DNA of 64,000 nucleotides from Zhengella sp020637775 (GCF_041397485.1 NZ_JAWKWO010000001.1:434001-498000), one strand, 5' to 3'; positions 7,534-16,663 are shown, numbered from the stretch's first letter. Notes: a model not told the origin generated them from the sequence alone. Numbers and translations are program-made.

Positions 7534-9426
7534 ATGCTGACGATATCCGACCTTTCGCTTCGCATTGCCGGACGCCTGCTCATCGACCATGCCACGCTGT
7601 CGCTGCCCGAAGGCGCGAAGGCCGGACTGGTGGGGCGCAACGGCACGGGCAAGACCACCCTTTTTCGCGCCATTGCCGGCGACCTGGCGCCCGAAACCGG
7701 CTCCATCCACCTGCCGAAAAACATGAGAATAGGCCAGGTGGCGCAGGAAGCGCCGGGTACGGACGAGCCGCTGATCGAGATCGTGCTGAAGGCCGACACG
7801 GAGCGCCTTGCCCTGATGGCGGAGGCGGAGACGGCGACCGATCCGCATCGCATCGCAGACATCCAGACCCGGCTAGCCGACATCCAGGCGCATTCGGCCG
7901 AAGCGCGTGCTGCCTCCATCCTGGCAGGGCTGGGCTTCGATGCCGAGGCGCAGAAACGCCCGGCGAAGAGCTTTTCCGGTGGCTGGCGGATGCGCGTCGC
8001 ACTGGCCGCCGTGCTGTTCGCCGAGCCCGACCTGCTGCTGCTGGACGAGCCGACCAACTATCTCGACCTTGAAGGCACGCTGTGGCTGGAGACCTATCTT
8101 GCCCGCTATCCGCACACCGTTCTGCTCATCTCGCACGACCGTGACCTGCTCAACCGGGCCGTCAATTCCATCGTCCATCTCGATCAGCAGAAGCTGACCT
8201 TCTGGCGCGGCGGCTATGACCAGTTCGAGCGCCAGCGGGCCGAGAAGGCGATCCTCCAGGAAAAAAGCCGGGAGAAGCAGGAAGCCAAGCGCAAGCACAT
8301 GGAAAGCTTTGTCGAACGCTTCCGCGCCAAGGCTTCCAAGGCGCGCCAGGCGCAAAGCCGGCTCAAGGCGCTGGAGCGCATGGCCCCCATATCGGCAGCC
8401 GTGAACGATCATGTCGCGCCGATCCGCTTTCCCGAGCCGGAAAAACGCGCTGCCTCGCCGGCCATTGCAATCGACGGCGGTTCGGTGGGCTATGTGCCCG
8501 GCCAGCCGGTTCTCAAGCGGCTTTCGCTACGGATCGACGCCGACGACCGGATCGCGCTGCTGGGCGCCAATGGCAATGGCAAATCCACCTTCGCCAAGAT
8601 GATCGCCGGACGGTTGCAACCGGAAACCGGATCGATCACGCTGTCGCCCAATCTGAAGGTGGCCTTCTTCGCCCAGCACCAGATGGACGACCTGCGGCCA
8701 GACGACAGCCCGGCCGACCACGTGCGCGCGCTGATGCCGAAAGAGCCGGAGGCCCGCGTGCGCTCCCGCGTGGCACAAATGGGGCTGGCGACGGAGAAGA
8801 TGGATACGCCGGCCAAGAACCTCTCGGGTGGGGAAAAGGCGCGGCTGCTGATGGGACTTGCCGCCTTCGACGGCCCGAACCTTCTGATCCTCGACGAGCC
8901 GACCAACCATCTCGACATCGACAGCCGGCAGGCGCTGATCGAGGCGCTGAACGATTTTCCGGGCGCCGTGATCGTGATCTCGCACGACCGGCACCTTGTC
9001 GAAGCCACCGCCGACCGGCTCTGGCTGGTGCATGACGGCGGCGTCAAACCCTATGACGGCGATCTCGACGACTACCGCCAGTTCATCACCGGCGCGGCCA
9101 GGGCGGCAGGCGAGGCGAAGAGGCCGAAGGAAGACGGCCCCGCCGCCGTCTCCAAGGCGGACCAGCGGCGCGAGGCGGCGCAGAAGCGCGAGCAACTCAA
9201 GCCGCTGGCAAGAAAGATCAAGGAAACCGAGACCTTGATGGAAAAGCTTGGCAAGCGGATTGCGTCCATCGAAACCGAATTGGCCGACCCTTCGCTCTAT
9301 GAGAAGAACGCGAAGAAGGCCGCCGATCTGGGCAAGGAACGGGCTGACCTGACCGCGAAACTGGCGCAGACCGAGGAAAGCTGGCTGGACATGTCCGCGC
9401 AATACGAGGAGGCAATGGCGGGGTGA
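7534..9426 (+). CDS. ABC-F family ATP-binding protein
   Basis: A 630-residue soluble ABC-F protein with two ATPase domains and no membrane segments. The first domain has Walker A GRNGTGKTT, signature FSGGWRMR and LLLDEPTNYLD; the second has GANGNGKST, LSGGEKAR and LILDEPTNHLD. An arginine/lysine-rich linker lies between them (about 230-300) and a lysine-rich coiled coil at the C-terminus (about 540-625). ABC-F proteins bind the ribosomal E site and act in translation or antibiotic resistance. The N-terminus resembles the YheS branch more than Uup, but that is a weak call. It overlaps the next gene by four bases. Confidence 0.93.
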   Translation: MLTISDLSLRIAGRLLIDHATLSLPEGAKAGLVGRNGTGKTTLFRAIAGDLAPETGSIHLPKNMRIGQVAQEAPGTDEPLIEIVLKADTERLALMAEAETATDPHRIADIQTRLADIQAHSAEARAASILAGLGFDAEAQKRPAKSFSGGWRMRVALAAVLFAEPDLLLLDEPTNYLDLEGTLWLETYLARYPHTVLLISHDRDLLNRAVNSIVHLDQQKLTFWRGGYDQFERQRAEKAILQEKSREKQEAKRKHMESFVERFRAKASKARQAQSRLKALERMAPISAAVNDHVAPIRFPEPEKRAASPAIAIDGGSVGYVPGQPVLKRLSLRIDADDRIALLGANGNGKSTFAKMIAGRLQPETGSITLSPNLKVAFFAQHQMDDLRPDDSPADHVRALMPKEPEARVRSRVAQMGLATEKMDTPAKNLSGGEKARLLMGLAAFDGPNLLILDEPTNHLDIDSRQALIEALNDFPGAVIVISHDRHLVEATADRLWLVHDGGVKPYDGDLDDYRQFITGAARAAGEAKRPKEDGPAAVSKADQRREAAQKREQLKPLARKIKETETLMEKLGKRIASIETELADPSLYEKNAKKAADLGKERADLTAKLAQTEESWLDMSAQYEEAMAG

Positions 9427-10229
9427 CGATACGCATGACCGCAGACGGCGCGGTGACGACCGTCACCATCGACCGGCCGGAGGCGCGCAATGCCGTCAAC
9501 CCGGCCATGGCCTCGGCGCTTTACGAGGCGTTCCTTGCCTTCGAGGCGGATCAGAGCCAGCGCGTGGCGATCCTGACCGGGGTTCCGGGCGCCTTCTGCG
9601 CGGGCTTCGACCTGAAGGCGGCCGCCCAAGGGATGGATGCCGACTGGTTTTCGCGTCACGTCATCGGCGAGGATTGGGACAATCCGGCGGCCGACCCGCG
9701 GCCCGGTCCGATGGGGCCGACGCGGCTGATGCTGTCCAAACCGGTCATTGCCGCGATTTCGGGCCCGGCCGTTGCTGGCGGCATGGAACTGGCGCTGTGG
9801 TGCGACCTGCGGGTGATGGAGGAAAGCGCCTATATGGGCGTCTATTGCCGGCGCTGGGGGGTGCCCTTGATCGATGGCGGCACGGTGCGCCTGCCGCGCA
9901 TCGTTGGCCAGGGCCGCGCCATGGACCTGATCCTGACCGGGCGACGGGTGGATGCGGACGAATGCCTCGCCATCGGGCTTGCAACCACTGTCTGCGCCGA
10001 TGGTTCGGCGCTGGCGACGGCGCTGGAACTGGCGCAGACGCTGACGCGCTTTCCGCAGGCGACCATGCGCGCCGACCGGATGAGCGCGCTGAACCAATGG
10101 GGCAAGGAGCCGGCGCAAGCGCTGGCCAACGAGTGGCGCAGCCTGGACACCTTCACCCGCGACGGCGTCGCCGGGGCTGCGCGTTTCTCATCCGGCAAGG
10201 GCCGTGGCGGCGATTTCGGCGAAATCTGA
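9423..10229 (+). CDS. Enoyl-CoA hydratase/isomerase family protein (crotonase)
   Basis: A 268-residue crotonase-fold protein. The oxyanion-hole segments are GAFCAGFDLKAAA (about 56-68) and SGPAVAGGMELALWCDLR (about 116-133), as in hydratases of short-chain enoyl-CoA. The GTG start at 9423 overlaps the ABC-F stop (GTGA), which points to translational coupling; ATG at 9435 is the alternative. The substrate cannot be told from sequence; members include hydratases, isomerases and decarboxylases. Confidence 0.88.
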   Translation: MTIRMTADGAVTTVTIDRPEARNAVNPAMASALYEAFLAFEADQSQRVAILTGVPGAFCAGFDLKAAAQGMDADWFSRHVIGEDWDNPAADPRPGPMGPTRLMLSKPVIAAISGPAVAGGMELALWCDLRVMEESAYMGVYCRRWGVPLIDGGTVRLPRIVGQGRAMDLILTGRRVDADECLAIGLATTVCADGSALATALELAQTLTRFPQATMRADRMSALNQWGKEPAQALANEWRSLDTFTRDGVAGAARFSSGKGRGGDFGEI

Positions 10230-10341
10230 AACCGCCTTCCCTCTCCGGCAATCCATCTTCGGCGGGCACTGGACATGAAGCCGTCTTCGGCTATGTCTTT
10301 GCCCCTGGGCAAATCCCCTTCACGATCAGGATACAGAACCG

Positions 10342-11385
10342 ATGAAAATGAATCCGCTCGGCCGGACCGGCATCGCCATTTCCGAAATCTGCCTCGGCAC
10401 CATGACCTGGGGCGAGCAGAACAGCGAAGCGGACGGCCATGCACAAATGGATCATGCCGTCGAACAGGGCATCAACTTCTTCGACACCGCGGAAATGTAC
10501 CCGACCAACCCGATCCGCGCCGAGACGGCGGGACGAACCGAGGAGATCATCGGCTCATGGCTGAAGGCGCGCGGGCGGCGTGACGACATCGTCATCGCCA
10601 CCAAGATCGTCGGCAAGGGCAACAAGACGGTGCGCGATGGTGCGCCCGCCAATGCCCTGACCATTCGCGAGGCGGTGGAAAACAGCCTGAAGCGGCTCGG
10701 GACGGATCATATCGACCTCTACCAGATTCACTGGCCCAATCGCGGCTCCTATCATTTCCGGCAGAACTGGGCCTACGCGCCCTGGAAGCAGGACAAGGCG
10801 CAGGCGCAGGCCGACCTTGAAGAGACCGTGGCCACGGCAGACGCATTGGTCAAGGAAGGCAAGATCCGCGCGCTTGGCGTTTCCAATGACACGGTCTGGG
10901 GCGTGGCGAAGATGCTGGAGATCGCGGAGCGCAGCGGCGGACCGCGCGTGGCTTCGGTGCAGAACGAGTACAACCTGATGTGCCGCCTTTTCGACACCGA
11001 CTGGGCCGAGCTTTCGCACCACGAGGATGTGGGCCTGCTGACCTACTCCCCGCTGGCTGCCGGCATCCTGACTGGCAAGTATCTCGACGGTGCCATTCCG
11101 GCCGGCTCGCGCCGCTCGATCACGGACAATCTCGGCGGGCGCTGGCAGGCGCATGCCATTCCGGCCATGGAGGCCTATGTCGGGCTGGCACGCGAGTGTG
11201 GCCTCGACCCCGCGCAGATGGCGCTCGCCTGGTGCCTGGCCAAGCCCTTCATGGCTTCGGTCATCATCGGCGCAACCTCGATGGAACAGCTCAAGACCAA
11301 CATCGCCGCCAAGGACGTGGCGCTTGGCGCGGACGTGCTGGAGCGGATCGACGCCATCCACCGGCACTATCCGATGCCGTTCTGA
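10342..11385 (+). CDS. Aldo/keto reductase, Tas-like
   Basis: A 347-residue NADPH-dependent aldo/keto reductase. It has the GLGTMTWG-type opening (CLGTMTWGEQNSE), the catalytic Asp and Tyr in FFDTAEMYPTNP, and the Lys and His of the tetrad in VIATKIVGKG and DLYQIHWPNR. The insertion after the His (YHFRQNWAYAPW) and the overall length match the E. coli Tas/YghZ-type branch. It is followed by a strong terminator. Confidence 0.92.
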   Translation: MKMNPLGRTGIAISEICLGTMTWGEQNSEADGHAQMDHAVEQGINFFDTAEMYPTNPIRAETAGRTEEIIGSWLKARGRRDDIVIATKIVGKGNKTVRDGAPANALTIREAVENSLKRLGTDHIDLYQIHWPNRGSYHFRQNWAYAPWKQDKAQAQADLEETVATADALVKEGKIRALGVSNDTVWGVAKMLEIAERSGGPRVASVQNEYNLMCRLFDTDWAELSHHEDVGLLTYSPLAAGILTGKYLDGAIPAGSRRSITDNLGGRWQAHAIPAMEAYVGLARECGLDPAQMALAWCLAKPFMASVIIGATSMEQLKTNIAAKDVALGADVLERIDAIHRHYPMPF

Positions 11386-11417
11386 CCAGCGTGCCTCGGA
11401 AACAGGGCAGCCAAAGT

Positions 11418-11447
11418 GCCGCGCCCGAAGACACGGGCGCGGCTTTT
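11418..11447 (+). terminator. Strong rho-independent terminator after the aldo/keto reductase
   Basis: A 10-bp perfect GC stem, GCCGCGCCCG (11418-11427) and CGGGCGCGGC (11434-11443), with a 6-base loop and TTTT. It lies between two convergent genes and the stem could serve both. Confidence 0.88.
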
Positions 11448-11462
11448 CCGGCTGGCAGATTG

Positions 11463-11780
11463 CTACCGCCTGGCCTCGCAATACTGCATCCGGCCATTGA
11501 CCTGCACATAGCAATCGCGGACCAGCACGACGCCATTGGCCGTGTTCATGCGCCGGATATCGCAGGAACAATCCGGCCGTGGCGCCTCCCTTTGGGCGGT
11601 CGGACAGGGCGCGGCAGTGCAGTTGGACCGTCTGTCGGACCCGTTGCCGGTATCCGGCCCACCCTGATTTCCGGCATTTGCCTGGGCGAACGCGGCCGTG
11701 GCAAAAAGCAGCGCTGCACCCGCCAAGGCCAAGGTGGCGGCGAACCGGCCGGATGTGTGAAGACTGGATTGACGTGACAT
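11463..11780 (-). CDS. Small secreted cysteine-containing protein of unknown function
   Basis: A 105-residue protein with a clear signal peptide (hydrophobic core LALAGAALLFATAAFA, likely cleavage after AFA). The mature part, about 73 residues, has six cysteines (NC, PC, DCSC, RDC, YC), enough for three disulfides, which fits a periplasmic location. The start at 11780 has a perfect ribosome-binding site (GGAGG, 5 bases before ATG). An extended -10-like sequence, TGGCATAAT on the minus strand (11814-11822), lies upstream. I do not recognise a family. Confidence 0.75.
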   Translation of the reverse strand: MSRQSSLHTSGRFAATLALAGAALLFATAAFAQANAGNQGGPDTGNGSDRRSNCTAAPCPTAQREAPRPDCSCDIRRMNTANGVVLVRDCYVQVNGRMQYCEARR

Positions 11781-11919
11781 AGCAACCTCCGTGGTTGCCC
11801 CTCCGCATCCCGTATTATGCCACAAATGGCCGTGCATCTGTGCGCCAAATCACAAACAGGCGGTTCAAGAGCGCGCCGGGCGGATGGCAGCCACGCCAGG
11901 ACCGGCAGGGGCGCCCGCG

Positions 11920-12519
11920 TCAGCCCCTGCCCCATTTGCGCCGTTGCGGCTCCACTGGCGGACGCTTGCGGCGTCTGAACGCCAGGACGAAGCCGATGAA
12001 GCCCAGCGCGGCGGCGATGAAGCCTGCCGGCTGGACGCGCTTGTCCCAGGCCAGCGCGTTGCGGCGCAGGACAAGGTCCAGCGTCTTCATTTCGATGGCC
12101 TGATTGCCTGCCGGAGCGAAGGTGAAGGTATATTCGTCGGTAATGCGTGGCTCCAGCGTTCCTGCCGAGACACGGTAGACCTGTTCGGAGGACAGGCCCG
12201 CATCCTCGCGGTTGGCCTGAGCCGGGGCGAAGTCGAGCCGCTCCGTGCGTTGCGTTCCGCCAGCGCTCGCGATGGTCAGGTCGATGACAGTGCGGTCGGA
12301 CGCCAGGATGCGCTGCGGCAGCGCGGTCAGATCAACGAGGACACGCACCGGCGCGTCCACCGGCGAGACGATCACGCGCGCCGGCGTGAAGCCCGTTTCG
12401 CGGTCGTAAACCCGAATGGTGCCCAGTTCGGTGCCGGAGAAATTTTCCACGGCCCAGGGATAGCCGACCGCCGCGCCCAATCCGGCGAGCATGACCAGAA
12501 GAAAGATGAAGCGAAGCAT
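11920..12519 (-). CDS. Membrane-anchored protein of unknown function
   Basis: A 199-residue protein with an N-terminal hydrophobic helix (FIFLLVMLAGLGAAVGYPWA), a beta-rich periplasmic middle (about 25-160), and a C-terminal helix (AAALGFIGFVLAF) ending in a basic tail RRRKRPP that should face the cytoplasm. The start at 12519 follows GGGGGAAA. It lies 19 bases after the methyltransferase gene in the holC operon. A 9-bp GC hairpin spans its stop codon (11904-11931) but lacks a T-run. Function unknown. Confidence 0.75.
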   Translation of the reverse strand: MLRFIFLLVMLAGLGAAVGYPWAVENFSGTELGTIRVYDRETGFTPARVIVSPVDAPVRVLVDLTALPQRILASDRTVIDLTIASAGGTQRTERLDFAPAQANREDAGLSSEQVYRVSAGTLEPRITDEYTFTFAPAGNQAIEMKTLDLVLRRNALAWDKRVQPAGFIAAALGFIGFVLAFRRRKRPPVEPQRRKWGRG

Positions 12520-12538
12520 GCACGTTTCCCCCGGTCGC

Positions 12539-13240
12539 TCAGGCCGGCTTGTGCCAGACGGAAAATTCATGCGCGATCCTGCGATCCGGGCGCAGGATGT
12601 CGAAATGCTCGCGATGCTCCTCGACAAGGCCGAGCCCGGCGAAGGCTCCGGTTTGCGACGGCATCAGCGGCCAGGGCGGCCCCTCATGGGCGCTGCCTTC
12701 CGGACGCAGGCGCGTATAGACGAGCAACCGCCCGCCCGGCCTTACCAGAGCGGCCACCGCTTGCGAGAATGCCTGCTGCATGGCCGGCGGCACGGACTGG
12801 ATGGTGTAGCATTCGTGGACAAGGTCGAAACCGGCGATCCATTCAGGCGGCGGCGACAGCAGGTTTGCCGTCTGATAATCGACTGCGCTTCCGGGAAACC
12901 GCCGTCTCGCCCATTCCACCGCCTTCTCCGAAAGGTCGAAGGCCGTGGTGGCATAGCCGGCCGCGGCCAGCGCCTCGGCATTGTCGCCCAGACCGCAGGC
13001 GATATCGATGGCGGTGCGGCCATTACCGGGATGGGCTGCCAGCCACTCCAGCAGCTTGTCCTTGGGCTTAAGGTCGGCCCATGGCACGGCCGCTTCGTCG
13101 CCGCCGGCCATGGCATAGACCTGATCGAAGAAGGCCTTGCGTTCGGAAACCGTTGCGCCGGCATCGCGGTCCAGCGGATCGATACGCGCCTTCATGGCCT
13201 CGCGCCGGCTGCGGAAATCGTCGGGACTGTCTGAGCTCAT
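12539..13240 (-). CDS. Class I SAM-dependent methyltransferase
   Basis: A 233-residue protein with the Rossmann methyltransferase core. Motif I is AIDIACGLGDNAEAL (about 79-93), the acidic residue after strand 2 is in TAFDLSEKAVEWA, motif III is GFDLVHECYTIQSVP, and LVRPGGRLLVYT follows. It overlaps holC by four bases (ATGA), so translation is coupled. The substrate is unknown; the sequence looks like a small-molecule enzyme rather than a nucleic-acid one. Confidence 0.88.
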   Translation of the reverse strand: MSSDSPDDFRSRREAMKARIDPLDRDAGATVSERKAFFDQVYAMAGGDEAAVPWADLKPKDKLLEWLAAHPGNGRTAIDIACGLGDNAEALAAAGYATTAFDLSEKAVEWARRRFPGSAVDYQTANLLSPPPEWIAGFDLVHECYTIQSVPPAMQQAFSQAVAALVRPGGRLLVYTRLRPEGSAHEGPPWPLMPSQTGAFAGLGLVEEHREHFDILRPDRRIAHEFSVWHKPA

Positions 13241-13686
13241 GCCTTCTTCACCCATCGCCGTTCCGGCGTCTGCTGCCAATAAGTCAGGTCGTGGCCGGCG
13301 GCCTTTTGTGCCTTCCATTGCGCACGAGCGTGGTTCAACTGGTCAGGATCATGGCCATCGAACATGAAGACGCCGCGCTCATAGCCGGAAAGATCGGGCG
13401 GCGTTGCGCCATCGACAAGAAAGCGAATCGTCGCGCCGTTCGGGTTGTTCGCGCCGCATGTCAGCACCACCGGGTTTTCGGCGGCGTGTTCGGCGCGATC
13501 CGTCGCATGGGCCAGGAAGCTTTCGTCCCTGTAGGTCCACAGGTGAAGATCCAGCCCGTCGCGCCGCTCTTCAGTCCCGGTCTGGATCACCACGTTCCAG
13601 CCACGTTGCAGCGAGCGCTCCAGAAGGGCGGGCAGCGCCTCCTCGAGCGTCGATTCGGTCAGGTGATAGAAAAGAACCTCGGCCAT
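13237..13686 (-). CDS. holC: DNA polymerase III chi subunit
   Basis: Chi links the clamp loader to SSB during replication. The 149-residue protein has the family opening MAEVLFYHLTES, the basic segment LLERSLQRGWNVVIQ, and the end YWQQTPERRWVKKA. In many proteobacteria holC sits directly beside pepA; here pepA is 1.5 kb away with three genes between. holC starts a minus-strand operon with the methyltransferase and a membrane protein. Confidence 0.92.
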   Translation of the reverse strand: MAEVLFYHLTESTLEEALPALLERSLQRGWNVVIQTGTEERRDGLDLHLWTYRDESFLAHATDRAEHAAENPVVLTCGANNPNGATIRFLVDGATPPDLSGYERGVFMFDGHDPDQLNHARAQWKAQKAAGHDLTYWQQTPERRWVKKA

Positions 13687-13780
13687 GGAGACTATATGGG
13701 ACAGCGGGACACCGGCTTGCAACGGCGCAGGCTTGTCCGCTGCCTTGCCCGCGCCGTTTTTTCACACGATATCTGGCGCC

Positions 13781-14071
13781 ATGAAAATCGCCACCCTGCC
13801 CGCGCTGATGCTTGCAGCCGTCCTGCCCGGCTCCCCTGCCCTTGCGCAATGCGTGCAACAGGGAAGCAAGGGCGTGACATGCAGCACGATCCGGCCGATC
13901 GCTCCCGATCCGGATGCCATGCTGAAGACAAGGGTTCCGCGCCTGGAGACGCACAAGCCGGTTGGCGTGGAGCGGACGCTGAGCGAACAGGTGGAAGACC
14001 TGGCGAAAGACCTGCGCGAGATCAAGCCGAAGCCGCAGGTGGCATTTCCCGATGTCCCGACGGCGTTCTGA
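13781..14071 (+). CDS. Small periplasmic protein of unknown function
   Basis: A 96-residue protein with a signal peptide (core ATLPALMLAAVLPG, likely cleavage after ALA). The mature part has two cysteines (QCVQ, TCST) and a charged helix (EQVEDLAKDLREIK). It is divergent from holC and ends six bases before the stop of the convergent cytochrome b561 gene. I do not recognise a family. Confidence 0.65.
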   Translation: MKIATLPALMLAAVLPGSPALAQCVQQGSKGVTCSTIRPIAPDPDAMLKTRVPRLETHKPVGVERTLSEQVEDLAKDLREIKPKPQVAFPDVPTAF

Positions 14072-14076
14072 CAGGG

Positions 14077-14619
14077 CTACCGCCCGCTCCTGCCGAACCA
14101 CATGCGCGCCATCAGCCGGTCCTTGCGGCCGAACTGATGCCAAAGCGCTGCCGCCACGTGGGCAAGGACCAGGACGCCGAGCAGCTTTGTGAGAACAGCA
14201 TGGCCATAGCGCGGCGAATAAGCCCAGAAATCCGCCGGCAGCGGCTCGCCATTGGCGAAGAACACGATGCCCGGCAGCCCGGCAAGAGCCGAAATGCCGA
14301 TGCCCGACAGCGCCACAAGGACAATGAGCGCATAGAAGGCGCGGTGCGTCCACACGCCGATGCGGTCGAGCACGGGATTGCCGGTGGAGGCGTGGCCGGG
14401 CCGGGGCGTGCGCAGCCGGACGACAAGGCGGACGAGCACGAGCAGCAGCAGCAACAGTCCGAAGATCATGTGCCCGCGCAGCGCGTCGATCTTGCCGGGA
14501 TCGCTGTTGGGCGTTTCGGCCAGGACAGCACCGCCCATGACAAGCGCGACGACAATCATCGCTGCCATGATCCAATGCAGCGCGACAAGTACGGGGTGGT
14601 AGCGGGTCGGCAGGTGCAT
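14077..14619 (-). CDS. Cytochrome b561 family protein
   Basis: A 180-residue di-haem membrane cytochrome with four helices. Histidines suited to haem ligation are in helix 1 (ALHWIMA, His15), helix 2 (RGHMIFG, His49) and helix 4 (LAHVAAALWH), with another in RYGHAVL. The prokaryotic family moves electrons from the quinone pool, for example as superoxide:ubiquinone oxidoreductase (CybB). It is divergent from a MarR regulator with a possible operator between, so it may be the regulated target. Confidence 0.92.
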   Translation of the reverse strand: MHLPTRYHPVLVALHWIMAAMIVVALVMGGAVLAETPNSDPGKIDALRGHMIFGLLLLLLVLVRLVVRLRTPRPGHASTGNPVLDRIGVWTHRAFYALIVLVALSGIGISALAGLPGIVFFANGEPLPADFWAYSPRYGHAVLTKLLGVLVLAHVAAALWHQFGRKDRLMARMWFGRSGR

Positions 14620-14659
14620 GGCATCGCTCCTTTCAGGGTGTCATGGCAAGCGCACAGGG

Positions 14660-14689
14660 CTTGCACAATACAAGCAAAGCCCACATAAT
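14660..14689 (+). promoter_or_regulatory. Candidate promoter and operator in the b561/marR intergenic region
   Basis: TTGCAC (14661-14666), a 17-base spacer and CATAAT (14684-14689) form a plausible promoter reading toward marR. The -35 overlaps the imperfect dyad CTTGCACAATACAAG (14660-14674), with CTTG/CAAG arms, as expected of a MarR-family operator. If this promoter is used, transcription starts at about 14696, which favours the marR start at 14711. Confidence 0.45.
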
Positions 14690-14710
14690 ATTTACATGGA
14701 AACAGATTAC

Positions 14711-15178
14711 ATGGAAAATGATGGTTTGCAAGCCCCCCGCTCGCTGGGCCGGGCGCTCAATTTCACCGCTGGCGCGGCGACGGCCATGTGCCAGGCCATG
14801 CTGTCCAGGCACGATCTGACGCTGGCACAATGGGTGGTGCTGTCAGCCCTATGGCGCCGCGACGGGCTGTCAGTCGGCGATCTTGTCCGCTACACCGGCA
14901 ACAACGCGCCGGCGATCTCGCGCATTCTGGACAGGATGGAGCAGAAGGATTTGGTGCGCCGGGAAGCCAATGCCGGGGACCGGCGCGCAATCCATGTCCG
15001 CCTCGGCCCGGCAGCCGGGAAGCTGACGCACTTGCGCGATTTCTGGGAGGAGGTGAACGCGCGCCTTCTCGACGGTTTCACGGCGCAGGAAACGCAATTG
15101 CTGTTCAGCCTGCTTGAACGCGCCGAGGCCAATGCGCGGCGCCACCAGGACGCCACGCATCGCCAGGACGGGACGTAA
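14711..15178 (+). CDS. MarR family transcriptional regulator
   Basis: A 155-residue winged-helix regulator. The helix-turn-helix is DLTLAQWVVLSAL followed by LSVGDLVRYTGNNAPAISRI, and the wing is LVRREANAGDRRAIHV, with the DxR motif typical of MarR. The start at 14711 is preferred because GGAAA lies 8 bases upstream; ATG at 14696 would add five residues but has no ribosome-binding site. It is divergent from cytochrome b561 and is likely to repress that gene and itself. No ligand can be inferred. Confidence 0.9.
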   Translation: MENDGLQAPRSLGRALNFTAGAATAMCQAMLSRHDLTLAQWVVLSALWRRDGLSVGDLVRYTGNNAPAISRILDRMEQKDLVRREANAGDRRAIHVRLGPAAGKLTHLRDFWEEVNARLLDGFTAQETQLLFSLLERAEANARRHQDATHRQDGT

Positions 15179-15181
15179 GCC

Positions 15182-16663
15182 CTATTTCTCGTAGTGCTCG
15201 CGCACCAGGCGATCGAGCAGGCGCACGCCGAAACCGGATGCCCAGCCCTTCGAGATTTCGCTGGACGGCGAGCCCATGGCCGTGCCGGCGACATCGAGAT
15301 GCGCCCAGGGCGTATCGCCGACGAAACGTTGCAGGAACTGGGCGGCGGTGATGGAGCCGGCCCAGCGGCCGCCGATATTCTTCATGTCGGCGTTCTTGGA
15401 GTCGATCAGCTTGTCGTATTCCGGCGCCAAGGGCATGCGCCAGACTTTCTCGTCGGTCTCCCTGCCCGCGGCATGAAGCCTCTCGGCCAGTTCGTCATTG
15501 TTGGAGAACAAGCCGGCATGGTCATGGCCGAGCGCGACGATGATGGCGCCGGTCAGCGTGGCAAGGTTGATCATGAAGGCCGGCTTGAAGCGGTCATTGA
15601 CGTAATGCAGCGCATCGCAGAGCACCAGGCGGCCTTCGGCATCGGTGTTCAGCACCTCGATGGTCTGGCCCGACATGGAGGTGACGATGTCGCCGGGACG
15701 CTGCGCATTGCCGTCGGGCATGTTTTCCACAAGGCCGATCACGCCAATGGCATTCACCTTGGCCTTGCGCGCCGCCAAGGCATGCATCAGGCCGGTGACG
15801 GCGGCCGCACCACCCATGTCGCCCTTCATGTCCTCCATGCCGGCGGCCGGCTTGATGGAGATGCCGCCGGTGTCAAACACCACGCCCTTGCCGATGAAAG
15901 CAACCGGCTGATCCTTGGACTTGCCGCCGTTCCACTGCATGACAGCCAGGCGCGGCGGGCGAACCGAGCCCTGGGCGACGCCCAGAAGCGCGCCCATGCC
16001 AAGCTTCTTCATCTCCTTCTCGGTCAGGATTTCCACCTCGACCCCGAGTTCTTCCAGCGCCTTCGCCTTGCCGGCGAATTCCTCCGGCCCGAGAATGTTG
16101 GCCGGCTCGTTCACCAGGTCGCGGGCCAGCATCATGCCGTCGGCCAGGGCTTCGGCGTCGGCCCACGCCTTCTTCGCGGCCGAAGGATCGGCGCAATGCA
16201 CGGTCACTTTCGCGGCCTTGTCCTTCTTGTCGCCCTTCTTCGTCTTGTACTTGTCGAAGGTGTAGGCGCGCAGCACCATGCCCATGGCCAGTTCGGCCAC
16301 CGCCTCCGGTGCCATGACGCCATCGGGAAGGTCTGCGATCACGGCGATTTCACCGGCCTTTCCGGCGGCCCCCATGGCAGCCCCGCCGATACGCGACCAG
16401 GCACTGCCCTTGCGCTCGTCCGGCTTGCCGGCACCCACGAGCGCGAGGCGCGAGAAGCCGGGACCGGAGGGGGCGAGAATTTCCAGCGAGGCAGCCAGCT
16501 TGCCCTTGAATTCGGCATCTCCGGCCGCCCGCGCGGCAACGCCGTCCGGATCGCAGGCGAGCGCCGATTGCGACAGCGCGGCATCTTCGCCGGCCAGAAG
16601 AATGACGGCCCCCTTCTCGGGAACAGACATTTTCGCGAACTTGATGGAGGGGCGAGAAGACAT
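15182..16663 (-). CDS. pepA: Leucyl aminopeptidase
   Basis: A 493-residue M17 di-zinc aminopeptidase that removes N-terminal residues, leucine in particular, from peptides in the cytoplasm. The active-site segments are intact: FIGKGVVFDTGG with the metal-binding Lys and Asp, and the signature NTDAEGRLVLCD. A poorly conserved N-terminal domain comes first. The start at 16663 has GGAG seven bases upstream. The gene is divergent from lptF, the same pepA//lptF arrangement as in E. coli. Confidence 0.96.
   Translation of the reverse strand: MSSRPSIKFAKMSVPEKGAVILLAGEDAALSQSALACDPDGVAARAAGDAEFKGKLAASLEILAPSGPGFSRLALVGAGKPDERKGSAWSRIGGAAMGAAGKAGEIAVIADLPDGVMAPEAVAELAMGMVLRAYTFDKYKTKKGDKKDKAAKVTVHCADPSAAKKAWADAEALADGMMLARDLVNEPANILGPEEFAGKAKALEELGVEVEILTEKEMKKLGMGALLGVAQGSVRPPRLAVMQWNGGKSKDQPVAFIGKGVVFDTGGISIKPAAGMEDMKGDMGGAAAVTGLMHALAARKAKVNAIGVIGLVENMPDGNAQRPGDIVTSMSGQTIEVLNTDAEGRLVLCDALHYVNDRFKPAFMINLATLTGAIIVALGHDHAGLFSNNDELAERLHAAGRETDEKVWRMPLAPEYDKLIDSKNADMKNIGGRWAGSITAAQFLQRFVGDTPWAHLDVAGTAMGSPSSEISKGWASGFGVRLLDRLVREHYEK

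Noticed and set aside
11904..11931. GC hairpin over the stop of the membrane-protein gene as a terminator
   Set aside because: The 9-bp stem is real, but no T-run follows on either strand, so intrinsic termination is unlikely.
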